A stretch of DNA of 64,000 nucleotides from Candidatus Opimibacter iunctus (GTDB lineage: Bacteria > Bacteroidota > Bacteroidia > Chitinophagales > Saprospiraceae). Below are positions 56,246 through 64,000 of the stretch, in pieces. The notes under the pieces were generated by a model. The model had not been told where the DNA came from and made no database searches. It was given only the letters and a program-made list of their open reading frames with translations. The DNA is taken from positions 290,261 to 354,260 of the forward strand of contig JADJVH010000006.1 in assembly GCA_016716665.1 (NCBI GenBank). The letters run 5' to 3'. Each line of letters opens with the position of its first letter. The first letter of the stretch is position 1. The position numbers were made by a program, and so were the translations under genes.

Positions 56246-57643
56246 CTACTTACTCGAAAACAAGAAGAACTCCCATGGACCCAGGTTGATCGTCTGGTCT
56301 CTGTCCAGGGTGAGCTGATCACTGGTAAACACAATATGCATATCTGTCACAGGCACCTGTAGTGTTGTCTTCTGTGGCTTTGGAGAAAGGTTGAATACTC
56401 CGATAAGGGAATCTCCATCTTTTTCCCGCATAAATGCATAGACCTCTTTTGATTCATTGATACGTCTGGACAAACCTCCATGAATCCCATTCCAGAGGGC
56501 GTGGTTTTTATGTTTCAGCTCATTGAGTGTAGTATAGAAATCTGCGTATGCGTATTGGCTAAATGGTATAGTATCCTTTTCGAAAAAGGCCAGTCTCTTC
56601 TTGAGCGGCTCTTCCTGGCCGCTATAGACCAATGGCATGCCATCCAATGTGGCGCACAAGGCAGCAAAGGCTTTGTGCCCGTCACCCATTCTTTCAAATT
56701 CAGTACCTGCCCAGCTGTTTTCGTCATGGTTGCTGGTGAAATACATATTGTACCCGTAGGTGTAATGAGCCCGTTCGTCAGCGAGGAGCGTGTCCAATGC
56801 ATTGACATTATCCTTTCCGTTGGCGATATCATTCAATTTGTGATGCAGTTTCCATGCATATCCGGCGACAAAACTTGAATCATTGCGCAGGTAGGGTTCC
56901 TCACCTTCGGCCAGCATGAAAAGAGGCTTTTTAAGTCCGGCAAGCGTATTACTTACTTCATCCCAGTAATCAGCTGGCACGCCGTGTGCATGATCAACCC
57001 TGAATCCATCAATATTATAGTCTTCAATCCAATAGATCATGTCATCGATGATCTGGCGACGCATAGCTGGATTGTCAAGATTCAGTTCGGCTACGTCCGT
57101 CCAGCCCCATGGTTCGCCAGTAGCTTCATTTATAGGATCACGGATTTCACCTTTTTCATTTTTGTTGTAATAATCGGGATGATCTTTGATCCATGGATGA
57201 TCCCATCCTGTGTGATGAGGTACCCAGTCAATAATGATATGCATACCCATTGCATGGGTGGAGTCTACGAGGCGTTGAAAATCATCATGTGTGCCATACA
57301 GTGGATTGATGGCCCTGAAATCCGATACGGCGTAGTAGCTTCCAAGTGTCCCTTTGCGCTCTGGAACGCTGATTGGGTGGATAGGCATGAGCCACAGGAT
57401 ATCCACACCCATTTTCTTTAAGCGAGGAAGATGCTGCCTGAAGGCTTCGAAGGTGCCCTCGGGTGTATATTGACGGATGTTGACTTCGTAGATATTGGCG
57501 TTGTAGGACCATTCCGGAGGGGAAACCCTTGCCCTGACGTGTTCAATTTCTTTTGCCACACCAGCTTTCTTACAGGATAATGCAATCGTCATTGTCATCA
57601 CGAGGGTTATTAGAATGAATACCAGAAAGAGTATTGCTTTCAT
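56246..57643 (-). CDS. Alpha-amylase family (GH13) lipoprotein
   Basis: 465 residues. Signal peptide with lipobox IALSC (Cys near 24). GH13 barrel: NIYEVNIRQYTPEG at the first strand, IIDWVPHHTG, the catalytic Asp in GFRVDHAHG near 215, the acid/base Glu in MLAEGEEP, and the transition-state Asp in TSNHDENSW; a short C-terminal beta domain ends in GPWEFFLFSS. Likely cleaves alpha-glucans at the cell surface or in the periplasm. No SusC/SusD pair is near, so it is not part of a typical polysaccharide locus. Confidence 0.93.
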   Translation of the reverse strand: MKAILFLVFILITLVMTMTIALSCKKAGVAKEIEHVRARVSPPEWSYNANIYEVNIRQYTPEGTFEAFRQHLPRLKKMGVDILWLMPIHPISVPERKGTLGSYYAVSDFRAINPLYGTHDDFQRLVDSTHAMGMHIIIDWVPHHTGWDHPWIKDHPDYYNKNEKGEIRDPINEATGEPWGWTDVAELNLDNPAMRRQIIDDMIYWIEDYNIDGFRVDHAHGVPADYWDEVSNTLAGLKKPLFMLAEGEEPYLRNDSSFVAGYAWKLHHKLNDIANGKDNVNALDTLLADERAHYTYGYNMYFTSNHDENSWAGTEFERMGDGHKAFAALCATLDGMPLVYSGQEEPLKKRLAFFEKDTIPFSQYAYADFYTTLNELKHKNHALWNGIHGGLSRRINESKEVYAFMREKDGDSLIGVFNLSPKPQKTTLQVPVTDMHIVFTSDQLTLDRDQTINLGPWEFFLFSSK

Positions 57644-57685
57644 TTTCTTTTGTTAATAAAGCGTAAACATATATAAATATTTCGA

Positions 57686-58420
57686 CTATTTGACCAGGCT
57701 TGAATATTGCCGGAGTTTGGCAATAGCGACTTGCATATCCTTTGGTAACGGGCTTTCGACCCGAATATCGTCACCTGACCTGAAATCCTTGAAAGTGATT
57801 GATGAGGCATGCAGAGCTAGACGGCTTAGCATTGGGCGTTCTTCCTCGACGTCTTTACCCAATCTGTATCGTTTTTTTCCCTTTAGGGAGGAGAGGAAGA
57901 GTGGTCCGCCGGAGCCATAGAGCACATCCCCGACGATAGGATGTCCTATGGAAGCCAGATGAACCCTGATCTGGTGTGTCCGGCCGGTGTGCGGATTGGC
58001 CTCTATGTAGGAATGATGTTGAAAGCCTTCCAATAACTGCCAACTGGTCTGGCTGGATTTGCCGCGTTTGGAGATGACCACTTTGCCTATGTTCTGAGTA
58101 AAGAGTGGTGCATCTATAAGCCCTTCTTTATCAATGCATCGGCCTTCAGCTATGACCTCATATTTCTTGGTGATGACCCGGTGTTCAAACTGCTCACTAT
58201 ACCAACCGAAAGCTTCGGGAAGGAGACAGAATAGCAAAATGCCGCTGGTTTCGAAATCCAGGCGGTGCAAGGGTCTTGCGGTCGGATATCCTTCTAGTAG
58301 AAGGCTTGCCAGGGATGGCTTGTCTTCTTTGTATCTGTCAGGGACACTCAGCAGGCCGGCAGGCTTGTCGATGGCCAGGATGGAGTCATTTTGAAACAGG
58401 ACTGCGGGTTTGTTTTTCAT
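57686..58420 (-). CDS. RluA family RNA pseudouridine synthase
   Basis: 244 residues. Catalytic Asp in the motif RPLHRLDFETSGIL, then the conserved KKYEVIAEG, PHTGRTHQIRVHLASIGHPIVGD region and LALHASSI. There is no N-terminal S4 domain, as in RluA and TruC rather than RluC/RluD. Target RNA unknown. Its start overlaps the end of the glycosyltransferase gene by 4 bases (ATGA). Confidence 0.93.
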   Translation of the reverse strand: MKNKPAVLFQNDSILAIDKPAGLLSVPDRYKEDKPSLASLLLEGYPTARPLHRLDFETSGILLFCLLPEAFGWYSEQFEHRVITKKYEVIAEGRCIDKEGLIDAPLFTQNIGKVVISKRGKSSQTSWQLLEGFQHHSYIEANPHTGRTHQIRVHLASIGHPIVGDVLYGSGGPLFLSSLKGKKRYRLGKDVEEERPMLSRLALHASSITFKDFRSGDDIRVESPLPKDMQVAIAKLRQYSSLVK

Positions 58421-59448
58421 GAGGGGAAGAGATCACTGAACTTACGCTTCCACCGAAGGTAGTAATCCATGATAATACTTCCCTGATATACACCTGGCAA
58501 TTTGGACAATGGCTGCCTGGTATATTTTCCTTCCACATCCTTTCTTTTTTGAAGGATAGCCCTGATGTGCCCGTAAATGTAAAAATGAGCCCGGATAATA
58601 GCGAAGGCATTAGCAAACTCCCCTTTAGCCAGGTATCGCAGGCCAGCTAAGCCATCCAGCATCCATCGTAAAGAAACAATAGGGATCAAATCAGGTTTGG
58701 GGAGATACTTGATGATGGTGATCAGGTTGTTTCTGAAATTGAGATATACTTTATTCGGGCTGTTATAACTCAGGGTACCACCTCCAACGTGATAAATGAT
58801 GGATTTCGGACAAGACATGATCTTATAGTTGCTGAGCAACAAACGCCAGGCAAGATCAATTTCTTCCTGGTGCGCAAAGTAATCCACATCAAATCCACCC
58901 ATGGCATGGAAGGCATCGCTGCGTATGACAAGGGCAGCTCCTGAAGCCCAGAAGATGGGCATGGCAGATTCGTATTGGCCAGTATCCCTTTCTATGTTCT
59001 GGAGAATCCTGCCCCTGCAAAATGGGTATCCAAGGGAGTCAATGAAGCCACCCGAGGCACCTGCATATTCAAAATAACCCCTGCGGTTTTCAGACAGGAC
59101 TTTGGGTTGTACTGCAGCAATGGTCGGATCAGCCTCCATCATCTCAATGATGGGATCCAGCCATTGTGGAGTGATCTCTATATCGCTGTTGACAATGGCA
59201 TAGTATTTCGCCTTTATTCCAGCCAGTGCTTCGTTATATCCACCTGCATAGCCATTGTTTTTAGCCAGGGATATGCATTAACTTTTAGGATGGGTTGACT
59301 TCAGCCACTTTACAGACGCATCCGTAGATGCATTATCGACAACATAGATTTTTTCGTTGGGGAAGCGGCTTGAATTAAAAAAGGGTATAAAACGTTCCAG
59401 GTAATGTTTGCCATTATAGTTGAGGATCACTGTGGCCACATTGGCCAT
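58417..59448 (-). pseudogene. Family 2 glycosyltransferase with an in-frame stop
   Basis: Would transfer a sugar from a nucleotide donor, probably a rhamnosyl- or related surface-glycan enzyme. From ATG 59448: VATVILNYNGKHYLERF and YVVDNASTDAS (donor-binding Asp), then TAA at 59278-59280. The same frame continues with ISLAKNNGYAGGYNEAL, YYAIVNSDIEITP (DxD-like), FWASGAALVIR and AHQEEIDLAWRLLL. It ends with two hydrophobic or amphipathic helices. A compensating pair of indels in CTAAAAGTTAATG would read PKVKCISLAKN, the usual sequence here. It is also in frame with ribF upstream. Confidence 0.85.
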
Positions 59449-60390
59449 GGCAGGCAAAGAACCTTTAAAGTATTTTCTGACAGCAAGTTCATCTTCCGCC
59501 ATTGCTGCCTTGAGGGCTTCCATGGTCGGGAACTTACGATCTCCCCGGATAAACTTATAAATCTCAACGGTGATATCCTGGTCATATATTTGCCGGTCAA
59601 AATCAAAGAGGTGTATCTCTACTCTTTTTTCCTGAGCAGACTCAATGGAAGGGCGCAGGCCGATATAGAGCATACCCCTATACTCGATACCACCCAAAGT
59701 TGCTGTGGCAGCAAAAATGCCATCCTTAGGAAGCAGTTTTTTTAAATCGGCGACCTGGACATTTGCCGTCGGGTAACCGATATGATGGCCTAGCCTATTG
59801 CCGGTCACCACTTGCCCTTTAATCATGTATGGATGTCCCAGCAGGCTGTTGGCGAGCTCAATATTATTTTCCTGTAGGGCGAGCCTGATCTTGGTTGAAC
59901 TGATCGTGATATTCTTCAATTCCTCTTCTTCGATCTGCACTACCTCATAGCCATGATCTGCGCCGTATAACTGGAGCAGATGCACATTGCCTGCACGGTT
60001 GACGCCAAATCGATGGTCGTACCCGATGACGATATATTTAGGGTGAAACCTGGATACCAGGAATTTTTCAATATACTCCTGAGCGGATTGCTGAGAGAAT
60101 TCTATTGTAAACGGGACGACCACTACATTAGAAACCCCGGCCCTTCTGAAGTACTCCAGTTTTTCGTCGAGAGAAGTCAGTATCTGGAGGTCTGCGTCCT
60201 TTGGATAGACGATTTCCCTGGGGTGGGGATGGAAAGTAATGACAACATCGACGCCATCATTGGCTTCAGCAAGTTGCTGGATGTGCTTGAGGATTTTAAG
60301 GTGACCCTGGTGCACGCCATCATAGCTGCCAATGGTGATGACAGAATTTCTGAACTCCGGCAGTGCTGAAAGTCCCTTAAAAATGTTCAT
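59449..60390 (-). CDS. ribF: Bifunctional riboflavin kinase / FAD synthetase, without own stop codon
   Basis: Makes FMN and FAD from riboflavin. The start at ATG 60390 is used in place of an upstream TTG. N-terminal adenylyltransferase: ITIGSYDGVHQGHLKIL near 20, TFHPHPREIV, and IGYDHRFGVNRAG. C-terminal kinase: GNRLGHHIGYPTANVQV near 205, GIFAATATL, GYxGMLYIG-like GMLYIGLRPSI, EIHLFDFDRQIYDQDITVE. About 314 residues are RibF; then the frame runs without stop through SLPA into the ATG of the glycosyltransferase, giving a 373-codon fused frame that ends at 59278. A lost stop by indel is the likely cause. Confidence 0.92.
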
Positions 60391-60543
60391 GGGCAACAAA
60401 AGTATCTAATTTGTCTGTAATATGTTGATGATATCTGATTTCCGGTTTTTTTCCTGCTAAAACGGCAGGTTGAGCTCAAAACGAATGCTGTGAATATTTG
60501 GACCATAAGCAATCCTTTTTTGTCCTGGTACGTTAATACTCGG

Positions 60544-61416
60544 ATGATACGATTTGTTCAGGTTATAGTGTTGGTTTTGCTGGCTGAGTTTCACCTCAAT
60601 GGCCAGTCAAATCAATTGGATCGCCTAAAGGACGAAATTGCCTTTTATGCAGATATTACAGCCACAGCAGACCAGGACCAGCACCGTATCAGGGCACATG
60701 ATCAGATGGTGGCCTACATCGATACTTTCCTGATGGAGAAAGGGTCATATGGGAAGAGCCTGGACAGTATCCCCTGGTTGTCTGTCCTTCAAGGGGACGG
60801 CTTCAGGATCGTCACCTGGCAATTGCGGAAATCCAACGAGGAGTATAAATATGGAGGTTTTATACAATGGCCTGACCGGCTGATCCGGTTGAAAGATACC
60901 AGGCCATTTATCAATGGCGCTGCCTATACCACATTTACACCTTCAGGTTGGTATGGATGTATTTATTACCGGATTCTTCCATTTGAACGTGGTAAGGAAA
61001 AGTATTACATCCTGCTTGGGTATAATGCAGAGAACAGCTTGCTGAACATCAAGGTGGCTGATGTCCTTGACCTGACCGGTCCTGAACCGAGGTTTGGATT
61101 GCCTGTTTTCCTGGGGCAGGATGAGCCTAAGTCGAGGCTCATGATCACTTATGCGGATGTATCACCGGCCCGCTTAAATTATGATGACCAGCTGGGGGGA
61201 ATCGTTCATGATCATCTGGAAAGCATGCCTATAGGTCCTGAAGGAGAGTCCTTGCCGGTAACGGATGGAAGCATGGAAGCCTGGATATTTAAAAAGGGGG
61301 ATTGGATATACGAAGAGGAAGTATACGATGTCAAACTCACAGAGCCTCCTATGACAGATGAGCGTAGAAACTGGAAAGAAGATAAAGACATACTAGGGAG
61401 GCCCCGAAAAGATTAA
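60544..61416 (+). CDS. Exported protein of unknown function
   Basis: 290 residues from ATG 60544, which gives a signal peptide (MIRFVQVIVLVLLAEF, ending NGQS); the longer frame from 60490 adds a non-typical leader. I know no family. The mature part begins with an amphipathic helix (RLKDEIAFYADI), then a beta-rich body rich in Trp and Tyr (TPSGWYGCIYYRILPF, YYILLGYNAEN) and a very acidic, proline-rich tail. It is probably periplasmic. It precedes the esterase gene by 11 bases. Confidence 0.7.
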   Translation: MIRFVQVIVLVLLAEFHLNGQSNQLDRLKDEIAFYADITATADQDQHRIRAHDQMVAYIDTFLMEKGSYGKSLDSIPWLSVLQGDGFRIVTWQLRKSNEEYKYGGFIQWPDRLIRLKDTRPFINGAAYTTFTPSGWYGCIYYRILPFERGKEKYYILLGYNAENSLLNIKVADVLDLTGPEPRFGLPVFLGQDEPKSRLMITYADVSPARLNYDDQLGGIVHDHLESMPIGPEGESLPVTDGSMEAWIFKKGDWIYEEEVYDVKLTEPPMTDERRNWKEDKDILGRPRKD

Positions 61417-61427
61417 ATTGTGTTCAT

Positions 61428-62087
61428 ATGGGAGCGCATTACAGGATCAGGGCAGAAAAGACAGGCCATTATTTTACACATGGCTCACTTACCGGCCAGA
61501 CTCGGTATGTTTGGATTTGCCTTCATGGCTATGGACAATTGGCAAAATACTTTATTCAACGGTTTGAATTCTTAAATCCTGCAGATCATTATGTGATTGT
61601 ACCCGAAGGATTAAATAGGTTGTACTTTGATGGTGTCAACGAAAGACCTGTAGCCAGTTGGATGACAAGGGAAGACCGGCTCGACGAGATTGCTGATTTT
61701 GTCCTTTTTCTCGAGGCGCTCAGGGCAAAGTTGCATTGGGATAAAAACCCTGAGGTCAAGATGATTTATCTTGGGTTTTCACAAGGAGTAACCACATTGC
61801 TCAGGTGGCTCAATGATATCGCGCCGAGGGTTGATCACTTGTTGTTATGGGCCGGAGGATTGCCCGATGATTTGCTTTATGACCGGCGTCGGGAGTATTT
61901 CCGCAGTATACCTGCGTATTACTTTATCGGAGACAAGGATCCATACTTTACCAGTGAGGCCATAGCCAGTAAAAAAGAACTCATTGAGGATATTGGACTC
62001 CAATTCCAGGTTCACCCTTTTGCAGGAACGCATAAAGTAGATGAAGCAGCACTACGAGCTTGGACTGAGATGTATTTGTACAAGTAG
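61428..62087 (+). CDS. Alpha/beta hydrolase, carboxylesterase/phospholipase-like
   Basis: 219-residue cytoplasmic esterase. Oxyanion region CLHGYGQLAKYF near 31-42, nucleophile Ser in YLGFSQGVTTLLRW near 118, Asp in FIGDKDPYF near 168, and His in FAGTHKVDEAAL near 200. The arrangement is that of small carboxylesterases of the YpfH/YeiG-like group. Substrate unknown. Likely cotranscribed with the preceding gene. Confidence 0.87.
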   Translation: MGAHYRIRAEKTGHYFTHGSLTGQTRYVWICLHGYGQLAKYFIQRFEFLNPADHYVIVPEGLNRLYFDGVNERPVASWMTREDRLDEIADFVLFLEALRAKLHWDKNPEVKMIYLGFSQGVTTLLRWLNDIAPRVDHLLLWAGGLPDDLLYDRRREYFRSIPAYYFIGDKDPYFTSEAIASKKELIEDIGLQFQVHPFAGTHKVDEAALRAWTEMYLYK

Positions 62088-62129
62088 TTACAGCATATAC
62101 CTCTTCATTGTGCCAATGCTGATGCCTGA

Positions 62130-64000
62130 TTAATGGGTAGCCAGGATAACTGATTGAACAGAGAGTATCTCTCCTTTACCATTCTTCAATGCGATCGTGT
62201 AATGTCCGGATGGTAAGTTGCCTGTTGACAGCCTGCCGGAAGACACTGATCTGGTAGATACCTTGCCATCCGCATCTATCAAGTCAACAGCGTAGACTTC
62301 CTCTGATGGAATGATGCTGATGAAGTCACTTGCGGGGTTAGGGAAAAGAGTATAAGCCTCCTGGTCGATCGGATTGTAGACGCCGGTGATAATCTCAGTC
62401 ACTGTATTGTTTTTGGTGAGGATCCAGCGCTCTGGATCTATGGTGACTGAATCAATGCTTGCATTGCCCACATAGTAAGCAAATCGCTGGTTTTGCAGAC
62501 TGTGGTCAAGGACAAAGGTAGTGAACGCCCCATTTACTTTAACGGATACAGGCACCGGCATTTCGAAGAAAGATACAGAAGGATGGGACTGACGTTGTCC
62601 TAACCAGAAGACGATCGAATCAGCCTGTTGTGTCCAGGTGAGATCATAGGATGGATAACCCTGCCCGTAAAACCAATCTGCAATAAACTCATTGAGGTTT
62701 TTACCGGATTCCTGTTCCATATAGTTTTGGAGTTCGTCAGTAGTACCGAAATCATAGGCGGTTCCGGCACCATCGAGGTAATTGCGGCAGGCTGTGAAAA
62801 ACGCATCATCACCGATTACGCCCCGTAGCATATGCAGTACATAGGCTCCCTTATTGTAGGAAAGGCGGCTGCTGAAAATCCGGTTGACACTGGTGGTGTC
62901 ATCCACAAAGACAGAGCCTCCGGGTTGACTTGTGGCTGAGTTAGAGGTAGATACTCTCCATTGAGGCCAGTAGGTGTCCGGACTGAATTCTTCGTATGTC
63001 AAACCGGTTAGATAAGTGGCAAAACCTTCATTGAGCCAGATATCAGACCATGATCCGCAGGTCACCTTGTCGCCAAACCATTGATGAGCAGTTTCGTGAG
63101 CCTGGAGGCTAAAGTTGAAATTGACCATAAAGCTCATGGTTTGGTGTTCTTCACCTCCGCCCCAGCCAAACTGGGCATACCCATATTTTTCGTCTGCGAA
63201 AGGGTAGAGGCCGAAGCGTGAGTTGTAAAAGGTCAGTATATCCAGGACACTTTTCGTTTCCTGCTGGGACTGGGCCAATGTTTCAGGATAGACGTAATTC
63301 AGAATCTCCAGTGAATCTCCGTTGTCTAGTGGAAGAAAGTCGCTGTACGAAGCATAATTGGTGACAGCAAGGCAGATAAGGTAAGCAACAATCGGATGCC
63401 TGTGTTGCCAGTGATGGATGAGCCGGCCATTTTCTGTCTCTATGATGCTCATCAATTTGCCATTACTTGCTGCAAGCTGGCCGAGAGGTGTTGTGATGTA
63501 GATATCTACTGAATCAACTTTATCCGCGAGGTCTTGCTTTCCGGGCCACCAGTCCCTGACGCCATAAGGTTCAGAAAGGGTCCAGATAATCGGTGTGCCG
63601 GCATGTGTGCCCTGTTCGAATGAGCCAAAACCATTGGATGGAGGTGCGCCTTCGTATTGGATCGTAAGGGTGTCTGATGCTCCAATGGCTAAGGATTTGC
63701 CAAGTTCTATGGTGACCAGTTGTTCTGTTGAATGTGTAAATGAAACGGGACTTCCATTGCGCGTGATACTGTTTATAGCCAGTTCGTTGGCAAGGTCAAG
63801 GTAAAACCGGTTGAGGTTTGCCTTTTTGCTTATAAAGTAATAGGTGATCTGCCCGGTGATATAATAGACTGCCGGATCAATCTCCCATCTCATCTCCTGG
63901 TAGTAGATATCCGTTTCATCTGAATATGCTGTCCTCAGGCTAAGCTTGTTGATCTGCGACTCAGCTGTCTCCTGTTCCTTGCAGATGATTTCATCCAGGT
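62130..64000 (-). CDS. Secreted M1 metallopeptidase with T9SS type A tail (partial)
   Basis: The open frame runs past the right edge, so the N-terminus and signal peptide are missing. Seen: HETAHQWFGDK zinc motif, third ligand in DIWLNEGFATYL, and GWGGGEEHQTMSFM where the usual exopeptidase GxMEN/GGMEH element sits, here with Glu in place of Met. After the catalytic part comes a strand domain and the sorting domain (LFPNPASDFISIIP to the end). It should be exported by T9SS and cut peptides outside the cell. About 623 codons are in the window. The ATG at 63893 is inside the chain, because LDEIICKEQETAESQ and further residues precede it in frame. Confidence 0.92.
   Translation of the reverse strand, partial: LDEIICKEQETAESQINKLSLRTAYSDETDIYYQEMRWEIDPAVYYITGQITYYFISKKANLNRFYLDLANELAINSITRNGSPVSFTHSTEQLVTIELGKSLAIGASDTLTIQYEGAPPSNGFGSFEQGTHAGTPIIWTLSEPYGVRDWWPGKQDLADKVDSVDIYITTPLGQLAASNGKLMSIIETENGRLIHHWQHRHPIVAYLICLAVTNYASYSDFLPLDNGDSLEILNYVYPETLAQSQQETKSVLDILTFYNSRFGLYPFADEKYGYAQFGWGGGEEHQTMSFMVNFNFSLQAHETAHQWFGDKVTCGSWSDIWLNEGFATYLTGLTYEEFSPDTYWPQWRVSTSNSATSQPGGSVFVDDTTSVNRIFSSRLSYNKGAYVLHMLRGVIGDDAFFTACRNYLDGAGTAYDFGTTDELQNYMEQESGKNLNEFIADWFYGQGYPSYDLTWTQQADSIVFWLGQRQSHPSVSFFEMPVPVSVKVNGAFTTFVLDHSLQNQRFAYYVGNASIDSVTIDPERWILTKNNTVTEIITGVYNPIDQEAYTLFPNPASDFISIIPSEEVYAVDLIDADGKVSTRSVSSGRLSTGNLPSGHYTIALKNGKGEILSVQSVILATH

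Overview
The window reads as a chromosome fragment of a free-living, aerobic member of the Bacteroidota, most likely of the Saprospiraceae/Chitinophagales side. Support comes from type IX secretion (T9SS) sorting domains of both kinds, a PorP/SprF protein, bacillithiol synthesis (BshC), an S46 dipeptidyl-peptidase, a LytTR/LytS-type pair, and promoters of the Bacteroidota form (TTTG, 18-20 bases, then TAnnTTTG). The genus-level placement is inference. Nearly all genes are chromosomal housekeeping or envelope genes. I see no prophage, integrase, transposase, CRISPR array or defence island.

Layout. 1-7.4 kb: LolD/MacB-type ABC ATPase, cobalamin adenosyltransferase, a small membrane protein, a secreted M1 peptidase and a secreted beta-propeller (VPS10/sortilin-like) protein. 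7.4-9.7 kb: sirtuin overlapping the NAD(P)HX repair enzyme Nnr. 9.7-16.9 kb: a T9SS surface operon (PorP/SprF, TPR-PD40-OmpA protein, 1211-residue type B substrate) with its own promoter and terminator. 16.9-24.2 kb: accD, bshC, a second VPS10-like protein, a patatin and a PyrR-like phosphoribosyltransferase. 24.3-28.6 kb: a two-gene membrane iron-sulfur electron-transfer module, a conserved Bacteroidota protein, a Spo0M-like protein and a TPR lipoprotein. 28.7-35 kb: a large helical unknown, a dockerin-bearing T9SS adhesin-like protein, and the LytTR regulator with its kinase. 35.3-39.5 kb: folE-fabD-algH, then an ABC-F ATPase. 39.6-47.5 kb: a small orphan protein behind an operator-like site, ppk1, tpiA, a possible structured RNA and a 1277-codon T9SS protein. 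47.6-52 kb: a lipoprotein, four tRNA genes around a four-helix-bundle gene, and an S46 peptidase. 52-64 kb: a membrane protein, coaD, pruA, rhomboid, rlmH, alpha-amylase, RluA-type synthase, a glycosyltransferase fused in frame to ribF, an unknown secreted protein, an esterase and a second M1 peptidase with a T9SS tail that runs off the right edge.

Functional theme: export of large proteins and peptidases to the cell surface by T9SS, use of proteins as food (two M1 peptidases, S46 peptidase, proline/glutamate-semialdehyde dehydrogenase), and ordinary cofactor, lipid and translation genes.

Sequence quality matters here. Six conserved genes are broken: five by single-base indels at short homopolymers (iron-sulfur protein twice, ABC-F once, ppk1 twice, the T9SS protein once), and tpiA by an internal loss of about 65-70 bases. 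A glycosyltransferase also has an in-frame stop. Restoring one base at each homopolymer gives full-length reading frames, so uncorrected sequencing or assembly error is the simplest explanation.

The best candidates for something new are the hairpin-rich intergenic stretch at 43259-43602 that ends in a terminator, the twin GGTATACC site over the promoter of the 90-residue gene, and the 38-base perfect palindrome at 37408-37445.
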